A stretch of 64,000 nt of DNA from Symbiodinium natans. Lineage: Eukaryota; Sar; Dinophyceae; Suessiales; Symbiodiniaceae. The notes beneath the pieces were generated by a model. It saw only the letters and a list, made by a program, of their open reading frames with translations, was not told the origin of the DNA and searched no databases. Below are positions 29,386 through 38,378 of this stretch, piece after piece; positions within the stretch are counted from its first letter, which is position 1; the number at the start of each line of letters is the position of its first letter. The DNA lies in contig CAJNDS010000330.1 of assembly GCA_905221605.1 (NCBI GenBank), positions 1 through 64,000 of the forward strand, written 5' to 3'. Position numbers and translations under genes: made by a program.

Positions 29386-29671
29386 TGTATATATATATAT
29401 ATATGACTACGTTCTTATATTGCTAAAGTGCTATAGGTTATTGTATGATTGTACTGTTGTATTATGATGTTGAGCCCTAGTGAGACGTTAAACCCTTCTT
29501 GAGACAGTCTTTGGTTTGGTCCCCGGATCGTACCTGCCATAGCGAGCATGAAGCAAGGGTTGTGAAATGGTGTCCTGCAGGCCGAGGTTACTTGTCTGTG
29601 TCCTGCACTGCTCCCGACTCGTCTGTAGAATCCCGCATGTTTCCGGTTTTTTTGAGGAGGGGGGATTCTAG

Positions 29672-29962
29672 AAGTCGCGAATGTCCTGGAAGGAGGCGCA
29701 GAAGTACCCGCTGTACCCCAGCCGCGATTACGTGGTGGGAGCCTGAGACAGGGGAAGTGTTCAGAGGCTTCCGAGATCTTCAGGCCCAGCCCCAAGCCTC
29801 TTGAAGCTTCAGAGCGCCTACCGTCTTTTTGGGGTTTAGGGTTGGAACACAGGCATGGCCTAAGAAGCTCCAGAATGCCGCAAGCAGAGGTCGCGTCTGC
29901 ACCAGAACCGGAAGACCCTGCGCCTCCCGAGGCAATCTGCTCGAGGGCAAGGGTTCAGGAAT
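29672..29962 (+). CDS. coding-like region with two competing frames
   Basis: Frame 1 (ATG at 29681) reads MSWKEAQKYPLYPSRDYVVG then A and a stop. The end recalls the YP-x-RDYV phrase of START lipid-binding domains, but this is only a resemblance. Frame 2 stays open to 29962 and ends with PQAEVASAPEPEDPAPPEAI. Both may be used in separate exons. Followed by a GCTCTTC microsatellite (29980-30075). Confidence 0.4.
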
Positions 29963-30156
29963 GAGGGTTGCCCCTGGCTCTTGGCTCGTGGCTCTTCGCT
30001 CTTGGCTCTTGGCTCTTCGCTCTTCGCTCTTCGCTCTTCGCTCTCTCTCTCTTCCTCTCTCTCTCTCTCTCGCTCCCTTCTTCCCCTGACCCTAGAAGAC
30101 CTACAACCAGTACATATCTCACGCCATGCCAACTCTCTCTGCGCATGCTCCTGCAG

Positions 30157-30276
30157 ACGATCATTGGCGGTATGGACACGGAGGTGCCAAAGGCCAGTCT
30201 GGCAAGCAAGGATGAGCGGCTATTGTTTTGCACAACCTGCATGTTTCGACAGTTTATCAAAAATGTTTTGAAGTGA
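30157..30276 (+). CDS. terminal exon, product unknown
   Basis: Acceptor GCTCCTGCAG; 39 codons to TGA: TIIGGMDTEVPKASLASKDE then RLLFCTTCMFRQFIKNVLK. Strong coding character. It ends about 380 bp before the start of the LARGE-like gene, so it probably closes the preceding transcript. Confidence 0.6.
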   Translation, partial: TIIGGMDTEVPKASLASKDERLLFCTTCMFRQFIKNVLK

Positions 30277-30432
30277 ACGCCATCAGGAGTCGCTACAATG
30301 CCTGCGCCACCGTTTACCTTGACTTGCCACAGAGAAGTAACTAGCGACTTGGCCCCGGGAACGGCCATTCAATGTATCATTCCAACAAACCGGATGGTGG
30401 TCGTGACACTTCTTCAACAGGTACACTTCAAG

Positions 30433-30653
30433 GTTTACGAAAATAGGGTGGACCCCCTAAAATAGACCCAAAAAGCAGGATCCCCTGATCATAAGGACCC
30501 CAATCAGGTACCCCTACGAGCGTAAACCCCCACTTCAGGGTATAGCTCGTCTGAAGACCACCAGGACGGGCCATCATACCCTCTAACCCCTTAAAGAAGC
30601 CCTTTATAAGGGTTGACTATGGGTATCGCAAGGCCTACAAAGCCCATCCTGGC
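30433..30653. mobile_element. family D element followed by family J element
   Basis: 30433-30530: GTTTACGAAAATAGGGTGGA, GGATCCCCTGATCATAAGGA, GCGTAAACCCCCACTT, inverted at its ends. 30568-30630: GGCCATCATACCCTC...AGGGTTGACTATGGGT (family J). They occupy the space immediately upstream of the glycosyltransferase start codon, so the 5' leader may itself contain introns. Confidence 0.5.
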
Positions 30654-32988
30654 ATGCCGTTTTTCATGGCAATGCTTGCCACTTGCGCCAGCGCATCATT
30701 GTACGACGCTCTGGTAGAAGCTCCGGACCTGTGGGCTGATGGTTTCGATGTCCCAGTTCTGCCCTGTCGGCGGGGCAGCTTCTCATTTGAGACCTGCTGC
30801 CAGGAAGATACTGACCTCAGCAACTTGGGTCACTGCTTTCAGAGACAGTCGCCCGATCACCTGAAGTTTGCAAGAGAGGTTTGCTGCGATGATAGGTCCG
30901 CGGTCATCATGACGAACAACATCATGATCAGCGCCACCGAACTGGGGGAGTGCCTGGCAAATTGCACCTGTACAGACCCAGAATTCCCTGATTGCCAGTG
31001 TGAGCGGAAGTTTCTGCACAAGGCCATGCAATTGGCTTCCCTGCCACGCAGGTGGAAAGCTGGGTTTGCTCGCTGGCTGACGAAATCTGGGAGGCCGCCG
31101 TTGAGAACAGAGCAGGACTATGAGGACTGCGTCTTGAGAAATCGTCGTGAAGCGCTTCGTTATTGGGAGCATCTGATCATGACAAGGCAGATGGCCACCG
31201 TGCCCGAGCCCAATAAACCCGTCAAGCCGCCCATCTATCGCATCCCCATGACCCGGGAAAATCATGCGGAGGTCTCCCAGCTTCAAAAATGGCAGGTGCA
31301 AGAAAGGCTGGAGCGGATCCACCGCAAGAACCGGGCGACGAAAATCTCGAGCTCCACGAGCTCTGGGTCCATCCCAAGTAGCTCGTCCACTTCGAGGTTG
31401 GGGGTGCACATTGCCATGGTGGCGTCCATTGGGCAGCCGGTCTTTGGACGCTTCACCCTCGCCACGATCCGATCTGCCCTCTTCCACGCCACGCGCAGGA
31501 AGCTGCACTTCCACCTCCTGGTGGACAGCGCTGGCCAGAACCTTGGGGACGAAATGAACCCTGAAGGGTGGTTTATGGTTCATACTACCTTAGTAGGAAT
31601 TCGAGTCATGGTGGGTATGCGACACCAATGTTAGGGTTCACTTGGCCATAAGGAAGGATATGCTGAGGGCCCTGAGCAGCTTGGAACCTGAGCTGCATGC
31701 GAGGGTGGGTGGGATCCACCTCTACGGCCCGGAAATCTTGAAAGCCAACTGGAACTTCCTGGTCCCTATCTCCCCCTTGGGAAGTATTTTTTTGTTTATA
31801 TCAAGCCCAAGAGGATAGTAAGCAATATTCTTTTTTATTAAGGTTCTAAGGGGGAGTCTAGGTCCGCCGGATCCCTCCAAGCTGCTTCAAGTTCGCCGGC
31901 AAGTATGGGTCGCCAGGGTTCTTCCGCCTGTTTCCGCACGTCCTGTTTGCCAACACGGGGGTGGAGCACATGATCTGGACCGACGCGGGCGACTTCCTGT
32001 TTTTCGCGGATCCTGCGCTCCTTCTTGAAGAGCATCTGCGCAGGGTGGCGGAGGGAAGCCCAAGAATGGCTGCCACCTACCCGAGAGGGTGCCCCTGGGC
32101 TTTGCAGATCTTCAGCTTCAAGGTCATGGAGGAGGTGGGGTGGACCTCCCAAGTGAGCGACTTTTTCCGCACCGAGTGGCGCACCAACCGAAGTGGAGAT
32201 CATCAGAGGCTTTGCCACTTAGAGTCCTATCACACCATGGTGGGCATCCACAACTACCTGCCCGAGCTCTTTGGTCCTGTCTCACAGGAACCTTGGGGAC
32301 CAAAGGAACTTTAGGGTTTAGGGTTTAGGGTTTAGGGTTTAGGGTTTAGGGTTTAGGGTTTAGGGTTTAGGGTTTAGGGTTTAGGGTCATATTCCCTTCC
32401 GTTACTCTAATTCCTCTAATTCCCATGAAGGCCATATGAGCCATAGACCCTTTCAGGGTTCATGTCGTCCCCAAGGAATGGGGGCACGAACCGCGGATTC
32501 CGTGGTTCACCGGACTCTTGCAGCAGCCGGAGAACCTCGAAAGAATTGGCTTCTTACCTGGCAGGCCAGTGGTACCCTTTACCTTATTTTTGTGGTTATG
32601 GGTTGCCTTTAAATATCCAACCCAAAAAGGGTGCTGCGATTATAATATGGTTGCTGGGCTACCAAGGATTGGCTCCGGAGGTTTGGGAGAATCGCCAACA
32701 CCCAGGCCTCATAGATCCCACCCGGGCCTACATCTACTGCCCAACAGTTCCTTGGGAACGAAATGGGCCCTAACAGGCTTTGTGGTTCATGTACCTTAAC
32801 AAGAAGTATGGGGTAGTATAGGGTATCTGACCCCCCCAATTTTTTGGGAGGTTCATGTGGTCCCCAAGGTTAGCGACTTTGTGTTGCACAGCTTCGTCAC
32901 ATTGCCATACTATCCGGTCTTCCTGGTTGACCTGGCCCAGATGTTCAAGCTGGCTAGGGAGGCAATCGACTTCCTCAGTGAAGCTTAG
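30654..32988 (+). CDS. LARGE-like (GT8-type) glycosyltransferase, six exons
   Basis: Model: exons 30654-31537, 31653-31761, 31862-32287, 32476-32560, 32667-32746 and 32869-32988, giving 567 residues with every junction in phase. The N-terminus MPFFMAMLATCASA could be a signal peptide. A cysteine-rich region (residues about 45-125) and a basic/serine linker precede the catalytic region. That begins HIAMVASIGQPVFGRF, has FHLLVDSAGQ, and then IWTDAGDFLFFADPALL, where the acidic DAGD stands at the place of the usual D-x-D metal/nucleotide-sugar site. The order matches the xylosyl/glucuronyltransferase LARGE N-terminal domain. Expected role: sugar transfer from a nucleotide sugar in the Golgi; donor and acceptor unknown. 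The start is the first ATG of the long exon. All five introns are introner-like elements. Other GT8 relatives remain possible. Confidence 0.8.
31538..31652. mobile_element. intron 1: family A element, GA-AG
   Basis: GAACCTTGGGGACGAAATGA at the left, GTTAGGGTTCACTTGGCCAT then AAG at the right. Removal from GA to AG joins GGC CA to G AAG, restoring SAGQ|KDML. No GT donor is available that keeps the frame. 115 bp. Confidence 0.75.
31762..31861. mobile_element. intron 2: family F element, GT-AG
   Basis: GTCCCTATCTCCCCCTTGGG at the left, GGTTCTAAGGGGGAGTCTAG at the right, CCCCCTTGG pairing with CTAAGGGGG. 100 bp, phase 0. Other copies at 3905 and 59140. Confidence 0.8.
32288..32475. mobile_element. 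intron 3: family A element carrying a TTTAGGG array, GA-AG
   Basis: Left GAACCTTGGGGACCAAAGGA, right GGGTTCATGTCGTCCCCAAG. Between them 11 TTTAGGG units (32311-32387) replace the left half of the family A interior, starting at a TTTAGGG-like point. Exons 3 and 4 join in phase 0. Confidence 0.75.
32561..32666. mobile_element. intron 4: family G element, GC-AG
   Basis: Left GCAGGCCAGTGGTACCCTTT, right ATGGTTGCTGGGCTACCAAG. Joining CCT G to GA TTG keeps the frame (FLPG|LAPEVW). 106 bp. Confidence 0.75.
32747..32868. mobile_element. intron 5: family A element, GT-AG
   Basis: Left GTTCCTTGGGAACGAAATGG, right GAGGTTCATGTGGTCCCCAA then G. 122 bp, phase 0; the trinucleotide GTT flanks both ends. 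Confidence 0.8.
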
Positions 32989-33135
32989 TAGTAGAGTAGA
33001 GGGTTCAGGGTTCAGGGTTTAGGGTTTAGGTTTTAGGGTTTAGGGGTTAGGTTTTAGGGTTTTGGGGTTTAGGGGCCTTGTTGGGGTATGATATTTCCTA
33101 TACATTTTCCCCAAGGTTAATCTCCAGTTTTCTAG

Positions 33136-33224
33136 GCTACTGGACAACTAAGGAAGACTACGTCGAGTCGCCCGAGTATGGGAGCCAGACATATCGCTGT
33201 GGCCGGCCGGTGCTACTGGGCAGG
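33136..33224 (+). CDS. internal exon with telomere-unit donor
   Basis: Acceptor GTTTTCTAG, donor GGGCAGG|GTTTAGGG. Reads YWTTKEDYVESPEYGSQTYR then CGRPVLLGR. Possibly the next gene in the + strand array or an alternative 3' part of the glycosyltransferase locus. Confidence 0.6.
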
Positions 33225-33308
33225 GTTTAGGGTTTAGGGTTTAGGGTTTAGGGTTTAGGGTTTAGGGTTTAGGGTTTAGGGTTTAGGGTTTAGGGTTTAG
33301 GTTTAGGG
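33219..33308. repeat. TTTAGGG array, 12 units
   Basis: Perfect G-rich units from the donor of the 33136 exon, ending at a family G element. Confidence 0.95.
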
Positions 33309-33402
33309 TAGCCCAGTGGTGCCCACGTTAATTTCATGGCTCCCTTCTAGAGGAACCCACCCCCCAAGAAGGGGGTGCCCTTGTTGGAAGATGGTTGCTG
33401 GG
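33307..33402. mobile_element. family G introner-like element
   Basis: Left GGTAGCCCAGTGGTGCCCAC, right GATGGTTGCTGGGCTACCAA. Directly adjoins telomere-like arrays on both sides: TTTAGGG left, CCCTGAA/CCCTATA right. Confidence 0.75.
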
Positions 33403-33477
33403 CTACCAACCCTGAACCCTATACCCTAAACCCTGAACCCTGTACCCTAAACCCTAAACCCTATACCCTAAACTCTC

Positions 33478-33648
33478 TACCTCAAGGCTTGGCATGCACA
33501 TGCTGCGGCAATTTCATTGGTCGGTCCCCTGGTCTTTGCGGCTTTTAAACTTCTGGAGCAACTCAGAAGACCTGTGGCCTCCTCGTCGGGGGGAGAGCTG
33601 GGGACTCCCCGCCCGTTTGGATGCAATAGAGTAGTTCTGAGTTATTAA
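33478..33648 (+). CDS. candidate terminal exon, product unknown
   Basis: 56 codons to TAA. Begins YLKAWHAHAAAISLVGPLVF then AAFKLLEQL, a hydrophobic stretch that could be one membrane helix, followed by a polar tail. Acceptor unresolved. Confidence 0.45.
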   Translation, partial: YLKAWHAHAAAISLVGPLVFAAFKLLEQLRRPVASSSGGELGTPRPFGCNRVVLSY

Positions 33649-33831
33649 TTATAGCAGGACATGCACGATCCTGAGCAGCAGTCTCTTTAAGGGCTTGAGG
33701 CTACCGCGACGGCGCGAGCACTCTTGCCCCACCACCTTTTCAGATTATGAATTTCCCCTGTGGATTTCCGCAAGGGAAATAATTGGGACTCCCCGAGGTT
33801 CCCGTAAAAAACGGGAATCTTCTCGATGGAG

Positions 33832-33898
33832 CAGCGCGTGCCCTGAGAGGCAGCTTCGTAAACGGCTGCCACCCTGAGGTGCGACAAAAAGGCTCTGC
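33832..33898 (+). CDS. possible exon before a family A element
   Basis: Frame reading AARALRGSFVNGCHPEVRQK then GSA ends exactly where the family A left end CCTTGGGGACGAGATGAACC begins. Confidence 0.4.
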
Positions 33899-34366
33899 CC
33901 TTGGGGACGAGATGAACCCCGAAATGGTTTATGGCTCTTATACCTTACCTTAGTAGGAATTATAGGAAGATGTTCATACACTTAATCGGAAAACAAGTAA
34001 TATGAACCCTATTAAAGGGTTTATGGCTCATTACTGCGCCAGGACGAAAGTTCGTCGCATCGGGCACGTATGCCAGCATGTGCGTGCAACCCCCCACCCC
34101 CATAGACTCCTCCACAAGACGTGTCTCTGGGGCGCGGAGGATTTAGATTCCTCCGTCGGAACAAAGAAGTACCATCTGTTTAAACAGAGCGGAAATTCCT
34201 CCGCTGGCCAGGCCACAGAAAATGTACTTCCGCGTACTCCGAGTCCTCCACTAACACAAGATATGCAAGTGCGACAAAACTTTCTTCCTCCTGATGTATA
34301 CCTTAAAAGAATTGTAGTAGTATAGAGTAAATGACCCCAATTTTAGGGTTCATTTGGTCCCCAAGG
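33899..34366. mobile_element. large family A element, 468 bp
   Basis: Left CCTTGGGGACGAGATGAACC, right AGGGTTCATTTGGTCCCCAA then GG. Interior contains a second set of family A phrases (ATGAACCCTATTAAAGGGTT, TTTATGGCTCAT) and about 250 bp of unrelated DNA with a 107-codon open frame at 34002-34325. Either a nested insertion or two elements around an exon. Confidence 0.6.
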
Positions 34367-34466
34367 TGTGGCAAACGGGCCGCGTTGTTTTTTTCTGCCT
34401 TTTCTGAGCCTTTCGTTGAAAGCTTAGGGTTGGGGTTGGGACACAAGTGGCTTTAGGGGTACCCAT

Positions 34467-34571
34467 TGGGGATGTTCCCCCCTTATACTAGCAGTCCGTA
34501 ATGGGGGATTATAGTAGGGGGTACGATATTTATCCCGCTTAAGGACTGCTAGTATAAGGGGGAACATCCTT
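34467..34571. mobile_element. family B introner-like element
   Basis: GGGGATGTTCCCCCCTTATA, CTAGCAGTCCGTAATGGGGG, then inverted AAGGACTGCTAGTATAAGGG and GGAACATCC. Right end abuts CCTAAACCC. Confidence 0.7.
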
Positions 34572-34611
34572 AAACCCTAAACCCAGAACCCTAAACCTAA
34601 AACCTGTTGGT

Positions 34612-34690
34612 ATACCTGAACCCCCCAACTACCCTTTAATAAAGGGGGTTTATGTACCCGACTATTTTGGTTAAAGGGTCGTTGGGGGGT
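34612..34690. mobile_element. family H inverted-repeat element
   Basis: ACCCCCCAACTACCCTTTAA at the left pairs with TTAAAGGGTCGTTGGGGGGT at the right. Copies at 55712-55786 and, degenerate, 35055-35112. Confidence 0.6.
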
Positions 34691-34899
34691 GCTTTTTGAG
34701 GGAGAGCATCCCAAGTTACCCAGAAATCCCATTCTTTGAGCTTTGTCGAGGCCGAGGACACGGCCCAGGTGGCCTATAAGATGTGAGGCCACGCCGGCAG
34801 CTTCAAAGAGGTTTAGGGTGTAGGGCGTATAGGGTGTATAGGGATCTGCATAGGGTTTATATGGTTTCAGGTGTAGGGTTTTTAGCTTCACACGGTAGA

Positions 34900-35055
34900 A
34901 TGTTCAGGGTCGTAGCAAGATTCCCCAAACTCTTCCCGCTGGCCGCCGGAACCTCCGCGAGCTGGTTGAAGTTCGGGATTTTTCCCATTTTCTCCTCGCT
35001 TGTGGATCCCATCTCGAGGACATCCATCCTCCAGTTCCGAGTTCTTTCACCATGA
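34900..35055 (+). CDS. candidate coding segment, product unknown
   Basis: 51 codons from ATG to TGA: MFRVVARFPKLFPLAAGTSA then SWLKFGIFPIF. A degenerate family H sequence follows, so the stop may lie within an intron. Confidence 0.4.
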   Translation: MFRVVARFPKLFPLAAGTSASWLKFGIFPIFSSLVDPISRTSILQFRVLSP

Positions 35056-35548
35056 TAGGGTACCCCCTAACTATCTAGGCCCGTTTTTTAACAAGTACCC
35101 TACAGGGGACCCTAGTCTTACAGTTGCCTGACCAACGAAGCTGGCTGCGATCAATGGCAAGAAGCTCGGTGAAGTTGCCAGGATGTAGGGAATGTGGGGA
35201 AGAAAGGAAGGGGGGGGGGAGGGGGGGGAAGAGGCGAGGGCTTAGGTGGGAGTAGGAAGATGAAACGAAGCCACTTAGAATGCAGCCGTTGGCCCTTTCA
35301 GCCGAGCCCCTCCATGGCAAGACTTCCAGGCCAATAGCGAAAAGAAGAGATGGGGAGTTTGCCCAGTGGGCTTCTTGCAAAGCTTAGCAGGAGGTAGTGG
35401 GGTGGAGGGGCGGGGAGTGGAGGGCGCCGCAATGAATCGTTAGACTGAAGCTGGCTGCATTTGCTGAGGAAGTAGAATCTCAAATTCCACGTAATCACTG
35501 GACAAGGACGCCCGGAGCGATTTGTCAAGGATGTGGGCGAAGAAGTAA

Positions 35549-35824
35549 GTGGGTGACTGTCCCCTATGTCGGCCCCGGCTGCTCCCCAATGCCGTTCGGC
35601 CAGACCACCCACTCCAGGCAACAAAAGGGGCGCTGGGATTGTCCGTCAAGATGGGTGGTGGGAACCTGAGCATGCTCCACGAACTCCTGCGCCCGAGGCT
35701 TCGGCGGATTTTGGGGACGTACGATTTCGCCCAGACCGGCCATCGTGTTGATGTCTCGCTGGCCGTGCTACAGACAGTCCAGCCTTTCAACCTCAGCATA
35801 GACATCCAGACTTTCAAGTCCTAA
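35549..35824 (+). CDS. 91-codon open frame, product unknown
   Basis: The distal part GGNLSMLHELLRPRLRRILG then TYDFAQTGHRVDVSLAV is protein-like and ends at TAA; the first 30 codons are less so. The reverse strand is also open. Preceding 35113-35548 has a GGGGGA tract and no clear gene. Confidence 0.4.
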   Translation: MGDCPLCRPRLLPNAVRPDHPLQATKGALGLSVKMGGGNLSMLHELLRPRLRRILGTYDFAQTGHRVDVSLAVLQTVQPFNLSIDIQTFKS

Positions 35825-35928
35825 ATTTTAATCTCTAACAAAGTTTTCAGCACGACTGGCATCAACACCATTCCATACCTATAGCAGTAAGACCACGCCG
35901 CCACCTGGGAAGGCTGCCAAGCTCCTTT

Positions 35929-36015
35929 TCCCTGGACATCGACACTTCTGTCAAGTGGTGCGCGGGGCGCGTCCGCGCACTGACAGACATCCTGCGTGCT
36001 GTAGCTCAACCTTGG
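35929..36015 (+). CDS. candidate exon before a family D element
   Basis: Reads SLDIDTSVKWCAGRVRALTD then ILRAVAQP and meets the family D element at 36017. Helical and convincing. Confidence 0.5.
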
Positions 36016-36016
36016 A

Positions 36017-36122
36017 GTTTACGAACATAGAGGGCCCCTAAAATAGACCCCTCAAATAGTAGGAATCCCTTAGAATAAGGACCCCAGTAAGGCCTCCCCT
36101 AATAATCGGAAACGCCCAGCTT
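36017..36122. mobile_element. family D introner-like element
   Basis: GGAGTTTACGAACATAGAGG, CCCCTCAAATAGTAGGAATC, AATAAGGACCCCAGTAAGG, AATCGGAAACGCCCAG. Ends in CCCAG, a usable acceptor. Confidence 0.6.
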
Positions 36123-36164
36123 GTTTTGGGGCTGTCAGCTTAAATCGTGTTCCACAATCAGCAG

Positions 36165-36230
36165 GGTGAGCATGTGGCACAGGCATACCGCCGCATTCCT
36201 ACCGTAGTGGCCACCCTAACAAACGCTCCT
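36165..36230 (+). CDS. candidate internal exon, product unknown
   Basis: Acceptor CACAATCAGCAG. Reads GEHVAQAYRRIPTVVATLTN then AP and passes into CCCTAAA units. A further possible exon follows a TTACAG acceptor at 36257-36340. Confidence 0.5.
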
Positions 36231-36353
36231 AAACCCTAAACCCTGAACCCCGAATTACAGGTTTCGCGACCTGGGCCTGCCAACCAATGCTCCACGCGGA
36301 AAAAGTCCCAGCTGACCACCACGTGGGAGATTTCACCCTCCTGCCTATACTTA

Positions 36354-36482
36354 GGGTTTAGGGTTTAGGGTTTGGGGTTTGGGGTTTGGGGTTTGGGGTT
36401 TGGGGTTTGGGGTTTGGGGTTTGGGGTTTAGGCTAAGGGTTTAGGGTTTAGGGGTTTGGGTTTAGGGTTTAGGGTTTAGGGT
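36354..36482. repeat. TTTAGGG array with TTTGGGG block
   Basis: Two TTTAGGG units, then about nine consecutive TTTGGGG units, then TTTAGGG again: a homogenised variant block. Confidence 0.95.
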
Positions 36483-36524
36483 TCTTCCCTCTTTCTTTGA
36501 CTGTGTTTCTTTGGAAAACAGCAG

Positions 36525-36576
36525 TGCCGGTGGAAATGCCGGGCAGCACTAGTCGATCCTGCAACCTGCCCATCAG
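36525..36576 (+). CDS. 52-bp candidate exon
   Basis: Acceptor AAAACAGCAG, donor CCCATCAG|GTTAGGG. Reads PVEMPGSTSRSCNLPI in the phase set by the acceptor. Confidence 0.45.
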
Positions 36577-36590
36577 GTTAGGGGCGTAGG

Positions 36591-36716
36591 ACTTGTTTGG
36601 AGGTTCATGGGTAGCAATTTAGGTACATGTAACTGTAGCCGGTGTTTTGACCATGTTTCGGATACTTCTAACCCTATGCACTCATAGCTACCCATGACCC
36701 TTCAAGAAATGGCTTA
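36591..36716. mobile_element. family C introner-like element
   Basis: Left ACTTGTTTGGAGGTTCATGG, right TAGCTACCCATGACCCTTCA then AG. 126 bp. A degenerate family A element follows at 36720-36845 (GGGGTCACCTACC ... AAGGGTTCATTTTCGGG) with CCCTAAA units inside. Confidence 0.6.
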
Positions 36717-36845
36717 AGGAGGAACCCCTGGGGTCACCTACCCTATAATTCTTATTAAGGTATACGAACCCTAAACCCTAATCCCTAAACCCTAAACCCT
36801 GAACCCTAAGCCCTTTTAAGGGTTCATTTTCGGGTGCGTTTGCAG

Positions 36846-36927
36846 GCTGAGCTTTCCTCCATCTCGGCATCCATGCAGAAGGAACTCCAGGTCAGCTCTG
36901 CCAGGTGGATGAGTGACCCGAAGATGG
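36846..36927 (+). CDS. internal exon with telomere-unit donor
   Basis: Acceptor GCGTTTGCAG, donor AAGATGG|GTTTAGGG. Reads AELSSISASMQKELQVSSAR then WMSDPKM. Helical; family unknown. Confidence 0.6.
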
Positions 36928-37149
36928 GTTTAGGGTTTAGGGTTTAGGGTTTGGGGTTTGGGGTTTGGGGTTTGGGGTTTAGGGTTTAGGGTTTAGGGTT
37001 GAGGGCCCTTGACACCCTAGCCCCTAAACCCTTTACGACCCATATCGTTTTTGGACCCCAGTGCCAACGTAGTGTCCCCCGAACCCTAAATCCTAGAACC
37101 TTGCAAGCTGTAGACCTGTCTACACTTCCGGAGCACAGCAGCTCTTTTA

Positions 37150-37335
37150 CACCCTAAACCCTACACCCTAAACCCCAAACCCTAAACCCTGAACCCTAAA
37201 CGCCAAACCCCAAACCCTAAACCCTAAACCCTAAACCCTAAACCCTAAACCCTAAACCCTAAACCCTAAACCCTAAACCCTAAACCCTAAACCCTAAACC
37301 CTAAACCCTAAGCCCTAAACCCTAAGCCTAAACCC
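37150..37335. repeat. long CCCTAAA array
   Basis: About 25 C-rich units with some CCCCAAA and CCCTGAA variants. Between it and the next G-rich array is a short open segment (37363-37410) reading LKLRTASFMAGARAAFRRS. Confidence 0.95.
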
Positions 37336-37410
37336 AGACAATTTTCTCAAGCTACGAACGGCCTCCTTCATGGCAGGAGCTCGCGCTGCTTTCAGGAGGA
37401 GCTTGCCGCT

Positions 37411-37620
37411 GTTTAGGGTTTAGGGTTTGGGGTTTAGGGTTTAGGGTTTAGGGTTTAGGGTTTAGGGTTTAGGGTTTAGGGGGTTGAATCTAGGGTCTAG
37501 GGGTTTGGTGTTTAGGGCGTTCAGGTTTTAGGGCTTTAGGGAGTTCAGGGTTTAGGGAGTTTTGGGTTTCGGGGTTTTAATTTAGGGTTTAGGGGGCTTG
37601 GGGTTTAGGGTTTAGGAGGT
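37411..37620. repeat. TTTAGGG array decaying to the right
   Basis: Nine perfect G-rich units (to 37480) followed by degenerate TTTAGGGAGTTTAGG phrases up to 37620. Confidence 0.9.
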
Positions 37621-38107
37621 TTATAGGGAGTTTGTGGTTGGGTTGAATGGCATTGCATTGTTGGATGCGACGTGCATCCGGCGTGCGCAATACAAGTACA
37701 CCCTAAATTGCTCTGAACCCTCAGCCTGAATCCTCCAAACTCCCCGGACCCGAAATGCGGTGCAAGTCCTATAATCTCCAAGGGCAAGGTCTGTTTGTCT
37801 TTATCATGGGGTGTACGGCTCAAAGATTATATGATTACATATTGTGTTTTGAGAATACTAGCGTGTTAGCATATTATTTTATTGCTAATTCTAAGTTCTT
37901 AATGTTCCTGTGTATCACAATTTTATAGTGTTATCTTCTTATATATTGGTATATCGTCACATTCTTTAAACGATTATATGATTATTTCATATTCGTTTAT
38001 TATATTTTGTAGTTCAAGTGTCGGGCGTCAGGCTACGGGGTTTCAACTCTTCGGGCTGCGGGGCAGTAATTTGCACACTGGTCATGTCTCTCTTTCTCTG
38101 CGCACTT
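37621..38107. other. no supported gene; AT-rich at 37830-38010
   Basis: One minus-strand frame (37605-37823) lacks coding character. 37830-38010 is AT-rich unique DNA with repeated ATTATATGATTA phrases. Confidence 0.5.
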
Positions 38108-38202
38108 GTGGGGGTTTAGGAAAACAGGGGACCTGCATATAGATCCCCAAGTTGTAGGATTCTCTTATCAGAAGGACCCAATAAGTTTCGGAAACCCCCT
38201 TA
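38108..38202. mobile_element. family D element
   Basis: GGGGGTTTAGGAAAACAGGG, AGATCCCCAAGTTGTAGGAT, AGAAGGACCCAATAAG and TTTCGGAAACCCCCTT, with GGGGGTTT...AAACCCCC inverted ends. Confidence 0.6.
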
Positions 38203-38261
38203 TGTGTCAGCTGCCATGTAGAGCCCCCCTAAACCCTAAACCGTAAACCCTAAACCCTAAA

Positions 38262-38378
38262 CAACGAGTGGAGATGAGTGCCCTGGGCTTTTGGGCTCGC
38301 AGCGCTCGATCTGCAAAAGAGGCCTTCAGCCCTTCTGAGCATACATACAGCAGCCTTGCGGCACCAAGTCTGTCATGA
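38262..38378 (+). CDS. candidate terminal exon, product unknown
   Basis: 38 codons to TGA right after CCCTAAA units: QRVEMSALGFWARSARSAKE then AFSPSEHTYSSLAAPS. A donor inside is possible since TTTAGGG units begin at 38397. Confidence 0.5.
   Translation, partial: QRVEMSALGFWARSARSAKEAFSPSEHTYSSLAAPSLS

Noticed and set aside
29681-29746. START lipid-binding domain
   Set aside because: Only a YP...RDYV-like phrase of about 12 residues; a competing frame is longer, so I kept it as unassigned.
30783-31583. 266-codon minus-strand open frame
   Set aside because: It is the antisense of exon 1 of the LARGE-like gene, whose + frame has recognisable motifs and spliced continuity.
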